A DNA stretch of 24,710 nt from DASQGA01 sp035535315 (lineage in GTDB: Bacteria; Actinomycetota; Thermoleophilia; Gaiellales; Gaiellaceae). This document shows, piece by piece, positions 15,020 to 21,741 of this stretch. Position numbers and translations under genes: made by a program. Below the pieces are notes generated by a model. It did no database searches, had not been told where the DNA came from, and saw only the letters and a list, made by a program, of their open reading frames with translations. The stretch is from assembly GCA_035535315.1 (NCBI GenBank), contig DATLQD010000131.1, positions 1-24,710 of the forward strand, written 5' to 3'. Within the stretch, counting starts at the first letter, position 1. Each line of letters opens with the position of its first letter.

Positions 15020-15705
15020 GCGGCTACCCCCCTGGCGAGTGCAGTCGCGAGGTGGACCACCTCCAGCGCGCCGACTCGCTCCGACCGGCCGCGGAGCTGC
15101 ATGAGGCAGCCGGGATCGGCCGTCACGAGCGCGTCCGCCCCCGCTGCCCCGGAGAGCTTGTCGTCCGCGAGCGAAACCGAGATCTCTGGCTGACGAACCG
15201 AGAACGTGCCGCCGAAACCACAGCAGAGATCGGGGCGGACGAGCTCCACGAGCGTCCCGCCCGAGGCTTCCAGCAGTTTCCGGGGTGCGTCGGAGACGCC
15301 GAGCTCGCGGAGCATGTGGCAGGAGTCGTGGTAGGCGACCCGTCGACCGGCGTTCAGCCGCGGAACCGGAGCATCGCGCGCGGCGAGGAACGCCGAGAGC
15401 TCCCAGATCTCGAAGGGCGACTGGTCGATCAGGTCGGGTAGGTGGTGTGCCACCATCGCAGTACACGAGCCGGAGGGGCAGACGATCGGCAGCTCGCGCC
15501 CGAACGCACGCGCAAAGCCACGCGCGACCCGGCGGGCGGCTGCCCGGTGGCCGGCGTTGAAGGCCGGCTGGCCGCAGCAGACCTGGCTGCGCGGGAACTC
15601 GACTTCGAATCCAGCCTCGCTGAGCAGCGACTCGGCGTCCGCGACTGCGTCGGGGAAGACGAGGTCTCCGAGGCAGGTCGCGAAGAGCTGGACGCGCTCA
15701 GCGAT
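15016..15705 (-). CDS. lutA: LutA-type CCG-domain (heterodisulfide-reductase-like) protein, probable ATC start
   Basis: Cysteine-rich (CCG) subunit of a Lut/GlcF-type complex, 229 residues when read from ATC 15705. Both family repeats are present: VCCGQPAFNAGH with C43-C44-G45 and DLCCGFGGTFS with C161-C162-G163, plus the HDSCH motif at 126-130. The N-terminus VQLFATCLGDLVFP matches the usual LutA beginning. No ATG, GTG or TTG occurs in frame before 15456, and a start there would delete the first CCG repeat. The frame is closed just upstream by a TGA. ATC 15705 overlaps the stop of the previous gene by eight bases (ATCGCTGA), the same geometry as GTGGCTGA at 11508-11515. The start is inferred; the family is clear. 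Confidence 0.85.
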   Translation of the reverse strand: MAERVQLFATCLGDLVFPDAVADAESLLSEAGFEVEFPRSQVCCGQPAFNAGHRAAARRVARGFARAFGRELPIVCPSGSCTAMVAHHLPDLIDQSPFEIWELSAFLAARDAPVPRLNAGRRVAYHDSCHMLRELGVSDAPRKLLEASGGTLVELVRPDLCCGFGGTFSVRQPEISVSLADDKLSGAAGADALVTADPGCLMQLRGRSERVGALEVVHLATALARGVAA

Positions 15706-16864
15706 ACGTCACCGTCTCCCGTTGGCCGGAATCGCTCGACCGCACGATCGCGTCGCAGATCTCGGCGGCGCGATACCCATCCTCGAACGTGGCTCCATGC
15801 GGCGCCACGTCGCCGTCACTGGCGATGGCGGTCAGGAGGTGGTGGATCTCATGGATGAACGAGTGCTCCCAGCCGATGATGTGCCCGTGCGGCCACCAGT
15901 GCTCCCAGAAGGGGTGGTCGGCCTCCGAGACCAGCACCTTGCGGAATCCCTGAGCCCGGTCGCCGGGCTTCGAGTCGCGGAGATGGACCTGAAGCTCGTT
16001 CAGGCGCTCGAGGTCGAAGACGAGCGATCCCTTCGACCCGTTGATCTCCCAGGCGAGGGAGTTCTTGCGCCCGGGGCAGAAGCGGGAGGCCTCAAGTGTC
16101 CCGACGGCGCCGTTCTCGAACCGGACGGCGGCCTCGAAGGCGTCGTCCACGTCGCGGCCCTCCTTGAACGTGCGCGTCGTGCCCGAGACCGACTCCACGT
16201 CGCCGACGAGGTAGCGCGCGAGGTCGATCACATGCGCGCCGAGGTCGCCGAGCGCGCCCGAGCCCGCGAGCGACTTGTCGAAGCGCCACACCTCGTCGTC
16301 GATGTCGCCCCACTCCTGCAGGTAGCGGCCGCGGAAGTGGTGGATCTCGCCGAGTTCGCCGGCCTCGAGCATCTCGCGTGCGAGCCGGACGGCCGGGACG
16401 AAGCGGTAGTTGAAGGCGCACATGTGCTTCACGCCTGTTGCGGCGACGCGCTGCCACACGTCGTAGCTCTCGTCGGCCGTCCGGGCAAGCGGCTTCTCGC
16501 AGATGACGTGCTTGCCGGCCTCGGCGGCCGCGATCGTCGGCTCGGCGTGAAGGTTGTTCGGACCGCTGTTGTCGAAGAGCTGGACCTCTCCGTCGGAGAC
16601 GAGCTCGCGCCAGTCCGTGACCGCCTTCTCGAACCCGAACCGGCGCGCGGCCTCGGCTACGGCTTCCTCGGTGCGCCCGCCGATTGCGACGAGCCGAGGC
16701 GCGAGCGGCGGCGGCCAGGTCATGTAGGCCAGGGTCTTGTACGCGTTCGAGTGGGCCTTGCCCATGAACGCGTAGCCGAGCATCCCGACGCCGATCTCCT
16801 TGATCTCGCCAGCCCCGCCTGCCTGGCCCATCGTGACGAAGCCGACCTGCTTGTCCTCGGCCAC
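15698..16864 (-). CDS. Gfo/Idh/MocA-family oxidoreductase 2
   Basis: NAD(P)-dependent dehydrogenase of 388 residues. The start GTG 16864 has AGGAGG at 16875-16880, ten bases upstream. TTG 16873 overlaps the preceding stop (TTGA) and is an alternative, but its ribosome site would be too close. GVGMLG at residues 25-30 forms the Rossmann loop, EKP is at 123-125 and the catalytic GDLGAHVIDLARYL carries D207 and H211. The N-terminal 20 residues are a non-conserved, Gly-rich lead. It follows an epimerase-like TIM-barrel gene, a pairing common in inositol, keto-glycoside and rare-sugar clusters. It has low similarity to the Gfo protein at 10370-11515, so it is not a recent duplicate. Confidence 0.9.
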   Translation of the reverse strand: MAEDKQVGFVTMGQAGGAGEIKEIGVGMLGYAFMGKAHSNAYKTLAYMTWPPPLAPRLVAIGGRTEEAVAEAARRFGFEKAVTDWRELVSDGEVQLFDNSGPNNLHAEPTIAAAEAGKHVICEKPLARTADESYDVWQRVAATGVKHMCAFNYRFVPAVRLAREMLEAGELGEIHHFRGRYLQEWGDIDDEVWRFDKSLAGSGALGDLGAHVIDLARYLVGDVESVSGTTRTFKEGRDVDDAFEAAVRFENGAVGTLEASRFCPGRKNSLAWEINGSKGSLVFDLERLNELQVHLRDSKPGDRAQGFRKVLVSEADHPFWEHWWPHGHIIGWEHSFIHEIHHLLTAIASDGDVAPHGATFEDGYRAAEICDAIVRSSDSGQRETVTYR

Positions 16865-16869
16865 GGTGC

Positions 16870-17871
16870 TCAAGCCTCCTTCTGGAAGGCGGCGTCGAAG
16901 GCGAGCGCCGAGGGGGCGAAGTCCGTGCGGCGGACGAACTCGAGTGCGTCGGGCGCGCCCCAGTCGCGATCCATGCCGGAGTCCTCCCACTCGATCGAGA
17001 GCGGGCCGTCGTAGCCGATCCGGTTCAGGACACGGAAGAGCGACTCGAAGTCAACGTCGCCGTGCCCCGGCGAGACGAAGTCCCAGCCGCGGCCGGGCTC
17101 GCCGAAGTTGAGATGCCCCCCGAGAATGCTGCTGCGCCCATCGAGCGTCTTTCGGGAGTCTTTCACGTGGACGTGGTAGATCCGGTCGGCGAACTCGGCC
17201 ACGTACGCAGCCGAGTCGAGGAACTGGTGGGCGAAATGGCTCGGGTCGAAGTTGATCCCGAACCCCTCGCGGCGGTCGATCGCAGCGAGAGTCTTCCGCG
17301 TCGTCACGAAGTCGTAGGCGATCTCGGTCGGGTGCACCTCGAGCCCGTAGCGGACGCCCTCCTGGTCGAAGACGTCGATGATCGGGCTCCAGCGTTCTGC
17401 GAAGTCGGTGTAGCCGCGCTCGACGGCGTCCCAGTCGTTCGGTGGGAACGAGTAGAGCTGGTGCCAGACGCTCGAGCCAGTGAACCCGTTCACCTGGGTG
17501 ACACCGAGCTTCGCCGCCGCCCGGGCCGTGTTGGCGACCTCCACGGCCGCGCGCTGGCGGACTCCCTCGGGCTCGCCGTCGCCCCAGAGCTCGGGCGAGA
17601 GGATCGCGCGGTGGCGCTCGTCGATCGGGTCGCAAACGCACTGGCTGACGAGATGTGTTGAGATCGCGAAGCACTGGAGGCCGTGGCGGTCGAGGATCTC
17701 CCGGCGCGTGTCGGTGTACCCGGGGTCCGCGAGCGCCTGGCCGACGTCGAAGTGGTCGCCCCAGCAGGCAAGCTCGAGCCCGTCGAAGCCCCAGCCCGCA
17801 GCTTTCTCGGCCAGCTCGGCGAGCGGCAGGTCGGCCCACTGACCGGTAAAAAGCGTGACCGGGCGTGCCAT
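16870..17871 (-). CDS. Sugar phosphate isomerase/epimerase-like TIM barrel 1
   Basis: AP-endonuclease-2-like TIM barrel (PF01261) of 333 residues. ATG 17871 has AGGAGGT just upstream, formed by the end of the DeoR gene. The four metal ligands of the family can be placed: E178 in GLEVHPTE, D209 in NFDPSHF, H235 in HVHVKDS and E294 in SIEWED. Other landmarks are FDGLELACWGDHFDV and GHGDVDFESL. Relatives include IolE/IolI, hydroxypyruvate isomerase and lyases acting on 3-keto sugars. It directly precedes Gfo 2 and is probably translated with it. It likely epimerises, isomerises or dehydrates the keto product of a Gfo enzyme. The exact reaction is unknown. Confidence 0.86.
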   Translation of the reverse strand: MARPVTLFTGQWADLPLAELAEKAAGWGFDGLELACWGDHFDVGQALADPGYTDTRREILDRHGLQCFAISTHLVSQCVCDPIDERHRAILSPELWGDGEPEGVRQRAAVEVANTARAAAKLGVTQVNGFTGSSVWHQLYSFPPNDWDAVERGYTDFAERWSPIIDVFDQEGVRYGLEVHPTEIAYDFVTTRKTLAAIDRREGFGINFDPSHFAHQFLDSAAYVAEFADRIYHVHVKDSRKTLDGRSSILGGHLNFGEPGRGWDFVSPGHGDVDFESLFRVLNRIGYDGPLSIEWEDSGMDRDWGAPDALEFVRRTDFAPSALAFDAAFQKEA

Positions 17872-17874
17872 TGG

Positions 17875-18684
17875 CTACCTCCTAGTGGCCGCGACGGAGC
17901 GATCCGGTGCGCGGCTGGGTTGGACGAGGTTGACTCCAGCGCTCCTGTAGATCTCGACCGTCTGCTCAGACAGGCCGTCGTCGACGACGATCGCGTCGAG
18001 CTCCTCCGCCGCGACGATCCCGAGCAGAGACGACCGCCCGAACTTCGAGGAGTCGATCAGCCCGATCGTGCGCGTGGAGACCGCGCGCGCGGCGTTGAGC
18101 GTGTCGGCGAGCGGCCGTCGCGACGTCGTCAGGCCGAGCTCGAGCGTGACGCCGGCTGCGGAGATGAACGCTGCGGAGAAGTTCAGCCCTGAGAGGAACT
18201 CGGCCGCCCACCGGCCGCCGATCATGCGCAGGTTCTGGTCGACCTCGCCCGGAGTCACGATCAGATGAATGGATTCGGCGTGCAGCTCCATTGCGATCGT
18301 AGGCGAGTTGGTCACCAGCGTCAGAGCATTCGGCGGGCGCCGCTCGATTTCCCGGGCGAGCGCGAGTGAGCTGGTGGACGAGTCGATGAAGATCGTCGAA
18401 CCGTCCTCGATCCACTCGATCGCCCGCGCTGCGATCGCCTCCTTCTCGGGCCAGGCACTACGCAGGCGTTGCGTCCAGTCGGTCTCGATCCCGTCCGGCT
18501 CGCCCTCGAGTGCCCGGGCGCCGCCGTGGATGCGCTCGACGAGGCCTTCGTGCGCAAGCCGCTCGAGGTCGCGGTGGACGGTGATCGACGAGACGTCGTG
18601 GACGCGTGCGAGCTCGGCGACCGACGCGCCTCCCTCACGCCGAATGCGCTCGAGGATCTGTGCACGGCGAATCGCGGCAGGCAC
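17875..18684 (-). CDS. DeoR-family transcriptional regulator
   Basis: Repressor-type regulator of 269 residues from GTG 18684, four bases after the creatininase-family stop. The N-terminal winged helix-turn-helix covers about residues 5-60, with SVAELARVHDVSSITVHRDL and GLVERIHGGA, the DeoR signature. The C-terminal DeoRC sugar-phosphate sensor has DSSTSSLALA, LTLVTNSPTIA, and a late SSKFGRSSL loop. The usual effector is a phosphorylated pathway intermediate. It is the only regulator in the window and is encoded inside the operon it probably controls, so autoregulation is likely. Candidate sites are the GAAA repeats at 785-834 and the GAAA/TTTCG elements at 23173-23190. Three bases separate it from the next gene. 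Confidence 0.92.
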   Translation of the reverse strand: MPAAIRRAQILERIRREGGASVAELARVHDVSSITVHRDLERLAHEGLVERIHGGARALEGEPDGIETDWTQRLRSAWPEKEAIAARAIEWIEDGSTIFIDSSTSSLALAREIERRPPNALTLVTNSPTIAMELHAESIHLIVTPGEVDQNLRMIGGRWAAEFLSGLNFSAAFISAAGVTLELGLTTSRRPLADTLNAARAVSTRTIGLIDSSKFGRSSLLGIVAAEELDAIVVDDGLSEQTVEIYRSAGVNLVQPSRAPDRSVAATRR

Positions 18685-18688
18685 GCCG

Positions 18689-19558
18689 TTACACCCGTTC
18701 CTCGAAGATGCGCCGGCTGATCGTCACTTCGAGCGGTCGGAACTCGTCGATTGCTGCGGCGAGGTGCTTGGCAAAGCGAGCGAACGCCTCCTCGCCCTTC
18801 TCTGCCGTCGCCCGCATCGGGTTGCCGATCACGCCGCTCTTCGAGAACTCACCGTGATCCATCGGGAAGACGAAGTACTGGTACCCCTGGAACTCGACGT
18901 CGGGAGCCCCGTCCTGCTTCAAGAATGTGTCCGGAAGCCAGGGGGGCGCGGCCGCCCGATCCTCCGCCGCGCGCTCCATGTGGACGAGGTCGGCATCGTG
19001 CGCGAGCACCTGGGACGTCTCGAGCTCGCTCGCGTGCCAGCCGGGGGTCTCGTCCGGCGGATTCTCGAGCAGGTCGGAGAGCATGCCGATGTAGCGCTCG
19101 GCATAGGGCTTGTAGAGCGCGACGAAGGCGCCGGTCTCGTACCTGATCCGGCGCAGGAGCGGATCGATCACCTTCGTGTTCGAGCCGTGCCCGTTCACGA
19201 ACACGAGCTTGTTCCAGCCGTGGTGGATCAGACTCCGGGCCACGTCGTAGAGAGCGTCGTTGAAGGTCTGGGCGCGCAGGGTGATGGTTCCGACCGCGGC
19301 CTCCGGGTCCCGCATGTGCTGGGGCGAGTAGCCGGCCCAGAAAGGCGGCGCGTAGGGGACGTCCGCGAGCTCGGCCGCGCGCCGCGACACTTCGAGCGCC
19401 GTGATCGTGTCGGTCCCGAGCGGCAGATGCGCGCCGTGCTGCTCGCAGCTCCCGATCGGAACGAGCACGATGTCCGAGCGGTCGAGGAACCACTGGATGT
19501 CCGGCGGCGCCAGATCGAGGAGGCAGTGTGAGTTCGGGCGGCCGTCGTCGTCAGGCAT
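18689..19558 (-). CDS. Creatininase-family hydrolase
   Basis: Metal-dependent amidohydrolase-like protein of 289 residues. ATG 19558 overlaps the end of the second Tm-1-like gene by eight bases (ATGCCTGA). The family metal ligands appear with the exact creatininase spacing: E39, H41 and D50 in CEQHGAHLPLGTDT, then H124 in VNGHGSNT. HASELETSQ follows later. Known members hydrolyse creatinine, formamides in riboflavin or F420 synthesis, and a mycofactocin precursor; several act on small cyclic amides. In a sugar-acid or cyclitol cluster it may open a ring (lactone, lactam or diketone), which is inference. The C-terminal half (QGYQYFVFPMDHGEFSKSG) is well formed, so the gene looks intact. Confidence 0.87.
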   Translation of the reverse strand: MPDDDGRPNSHCLLDLAPPDIQWFLDRSDIVLVPIGSCEQHGAHLPLGTDTITALEVSRRAAELADVPYAPPFWAGYSPQHMRDPEAAVGTITLRAQTFNDALYDVARSLIHHGWNKLVFVNGHGSNTKVIDPLLRRIRYETGAFVALYKPYAERYIGMLSDLLENPPDETPGWHASELETSQVLAHDADLVHMERAAEDRAAAPPWLPDTFLKQDGAPDVEFQGYQYFVFPMDHGEFSKSGVIGNPMRATAEKGEEAFARFAKHLAAAIDEFRPLEVTISRRIFEERV

Positions 19559-20804
19559 GGGCGGGCTCCTGGAAGAGTGAGAGGTAGCGTGCAGCGACCC
19601 GGTCGGCGAAGGCGGGATCGTTAACGTGGGTCTCCACGAGCTCGAACGGGATCTCGGGTCGCAGAGCCGCACCGAGCGCCTCGATGAAGGCGGCGTCGGC
19701 CTCCGGATCCCAGAGGTCGCCACCTTCGACGCCGGCGAGTGAGAAGCCGAGCGTTGGGGCCACCACGCGCACCGGGCCGCGGGCGTCATTCAGCCGCGCG
19801 GCGACGAGCCGGCCGAGCTCGACCATCTCGTCACGCTCGAGGCGCACGAGGGTCGCGACCGGATTGTGGAAGTAGCTCTTCCTCTGCCGATAGCGGGGCG
19901 GCACGGTCGCCAGTGCGCCCTGGTTGAAGAAGTCGACGCAGCCGGGGACGACGATCTGCGGGATGCCGCGGTCGCCGGCGACGCGAAGCCGGTCCGGGCC
20001 GGTGGCGTGGAGGCCCCCGAGCAGGGTGTTGGCGAGCTCGGAGAGTGTGTAGTCGATGACGCCGTCGAGCGCGCCCACGCTCACCAGCTTTTCCATCGCC
20101 GGTCCGCCGACGCCGTTCGCGTGAAAGATGACGGGCGCGTGCCCGGCCTCCTCGAGGGCGGTTCGGATCCGCATCACCGCGGGCGTCGTGTGGCCCAGCA
20201 TCGTGATGCCGACGCTTCGCCCGCCGAGGTTCTCGACCGGCCGCCCGGCATTCAGCGCCATGCCGGCGACCGCCGCGGCGGCATTGTCGAAAACCGTGCG
20301 GGCGATCGGGTTCAGGCCGAGGATGTCGACGACCGAGTGCATGACGAGGACGTCGCTTTCACCCACGAACGGCGCAAACGAACGCTGGCCCGAGGCGGCC
20401 GGGGACACGATCACCTTTGGGACGCCGACCGGCAGCGCCTGCATCGCGCCGGCGCCGAGGATCGCGCCCTCGGCGCCGCCGAGACAGAGTGCTCCATCGA
20501 GGCGGCCCTCGAGCCACAGCCGCAGGCACACCGCACGAACGCCTTGCTCCATGAGCTCCACTGCCGCTCCACGGCTGCCGGCCGCGCGGATCGCCGCGAG
20601 CGTCCGCCCGGCCTCGTCGGCCACCTGCTCGCGCGTGACGTCCGGCTCGACGCCGTGCGGCTCGCCGAGGATGCCCGAGTCGACGACGACCGGCTCGGTG
20701 CCGAGGGCACGGAGCCGGTCGCGAACGTACGCAATCTCCTCCCCCTTTGTGTCGAGGGTGCCGATCAGCGCGATGCGCGGGGGGTGAGATGCGGGCTCGG
20801 TCAG
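19551..20804 (-). CDS. Tm-1-like (UPF0261) protein, copy 2, probable CTG start
   Basis: Second Tm-1-like protein, 417 residues when read from CTG 20804. The diagnostic GTLDTKG at residues 15-21 is encoded well upstream of the first standard codon in frame (GTG 20624), so a standard start would remove about 60 residues including this motif. CTG 20804 overlaps the epimerase stop by four bases (CTGA), just as ATGA, GTGA and TTGA do elsewhere here. The glycine-rich loop reads CLGGAEGA at 107-114, where copy 1 has GLGGSGGS, so nucleotide binding may differ. Later motifs (SVVDILGLN, FHANGVGGPAME) are kept. No TIM-barrel partner gene follows; the next gene is the creatininase-family hydrolase. Confidence 0.85.
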   Translation of the reverse strand: MTEPASHPPRIALIGTLDTKGEEIAYVRDRLRALGTEPVVVDSGILGEPHGVEPDVTREQVADEAGRTLAAIRAAGSRGAAVELMEQGVRAVCLRLWLEGRLDGALCLGGAEGAILGAGAMQALPVGVPKVIVSPAASGQRSFAPFVGESDVLVMHSVVDILGLNPIARTVFDNAAAAVAGMALNAGRPVENLGGRSVGITMLGHTTPAVMRIRTALEEAGHAPVIFHANGVGGPAMEKLVSVGALDGVIDYTLSELANTLLGGLHATGPDRLRVAGDRGIPQIVVPGCVDFFNQGALATVPPRYRQRKSYFHNPVATLVRLERDEMVELGRLVAARLNDARGPVRVVAPTLGFSLAGVEGGDLWDPEADAAFIEALGAALRPEIPFELVETHVNDPAFADRVAARYLSLFQEPAHA

Positions 20805-21718
20805 GCGGTGCTCCCGACGTTTGCGGCACCGATGTGCTGGCGCAGCACGTCGATGGACTCCTGTACGTACTGGTCGTAGAGGCTCTCGGGGACCGCGCCC
20901 GTGCCGTGGTCGCGCAGGAACTGCTCCAGGCCGACGCTAGCCTCCGCCTCCGATGCGTCCCCGATCTCCTTCCGCTCCGAGATGCGGCTGCGGTCGACGG
21001 TCGCGACGAACTCGACCGTCAGATAGGCGTCGTAGCCGACTGCCTCCAGCTCTCTCACGATCGCTCCCCAGTCGAGCGCGCCCTGCCCAGGCGGCATGCG
21101 GTTGTTGTCGGCGACGTGGAAGTCGACCAGGTTGTCCCCGGCCGCGCGAATCGCCTCCGCCCAGTCGGCCTCCTCGATGTTCATGTGGAAGATGTCGAGG
21201 CAAACGCCGCAGTTCCCGCCCACGTCTTCGGCGAGCGCGAGCGCCTGGTCGCCGCGGTTCAGGAAATACGTCTCGAAGCGATTGAGCGGCTCGAGTCCGA
21301 GGCGGACGCCCTTCTCCTCCGCGTGCGCCTGGCACTGCTTCAGGCTCTCGATCGCCCACTTCCATTCGTCCTCGGGCGACCCCATCGGGACGACCTTGCC
21401 GACCGTCGAGGGGACGACCGTAAGGATCTTCCCGCCGAGCGCCGCGATCATGTCGATCGTGTCCTTGACGTACTGGATGCTTCCGATGCGGACGTAGTTG
21501 TCCTCGTGCAGAAGGTCGCGGCCACCCACCATGAGCGTCACCGCTCCCCAGCACTCCAGCTCGTGCTCGTCGAGCAACGAGCGAACGTGTCCCGCGTCAT
21601 AGACCGCGGGCTCTCCCGAGATCTCGATTCCGTCATACCCGGAGCGGGCGAGCCGCGCGATCGTCGTCTCGATCGGCTCGGGCCGCATCCAGTTGTGCAT
21701 CGCCACCTTGAGCGCCAT
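20801..21718 (-). CDS. Tagatose/psicose-3-epimerase-like TIM barrel
   Basis: Ketose-3-epimerase-type TIM barrel of 305 residues, ATG 21718, with GGAGGG a few bases upstream. The metal-binding set of D-tagatose 3-epimerase can be placed: E143 in LEPLNRFET, D175 in LDIFHMNIEE, H201 in FHVADNNR and E236 in TVEF. The intervals 32, 26 and 35 are close to those of the enzyme. The NRFETYFLN segment is typical of the family. It should invert C3 of a ketose or keto sugar acid through an enediolate. The neighbours (FAD oxidase before, Tm-1-like after) place it in the middle of the pathway. Its substrate could be a keto acid or deoxy sugar, not necessarily tagatose. Confidence 0.88.
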   Translation of the reverse strand: MALKVAMHNWMRPEPIETTIARLARSGYDGIEISGEPAVYDAGHVRSLLDEHELECWGAVTLMVGGRDLLHEDNYVRIGSIQYVKDTIDMIAALGGKILTVVPSTVGKVVPMGSPEDEWKWAIESLKQCQAHAEEKGVRLGLEPLNRFETYFLNRGDQALALAEDVGGNCGVCLDIFHMNIEEADWAEAIRAAGDNLVDFHVADNNRMPPGQGALDWGAIVRELEAVGYDAYLTVEFVATVDRSRISERKEIGDASEAEASVGLEQFLRDHGTGAVPESLYDQYVQESIDVLRQHIGAANVGSTA

Positions 21719-21741
21719 CGTCCCTCCTCGCTTTCGTCCGC

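Noticed and set aside
15020..15466. Upstream extension of the lutB frame
   Set aside because: It overlaps the second CCG domain of lutA in a different frame and has no LutB similarity. TTG 15019 in a TTGA overlap fits the family.
15456..15705. lutA as a pseudogene or frameshifted gene
   Set aside because: Both CCG repeats are in one continuous frame, so there is no frameshift; only a standard start codon is missing.
15557..17014. 485-codon plus-strand open frame
   Set aside because: It lies opposite Gfo 2 and parts of its neighbours, which have intact Rossmann and catalytic motifs. The plus frame shows no recognisable domain and no ribosome site.
19559..19789. N-terminal extension of the creatininase-family frame
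   Set aside because: It lies wholly inside Tm-1 copy 2 in another frame and is Ser/Arg-rich. ATG 19558 in an 8-bp overlap gives the expected N-terminus.
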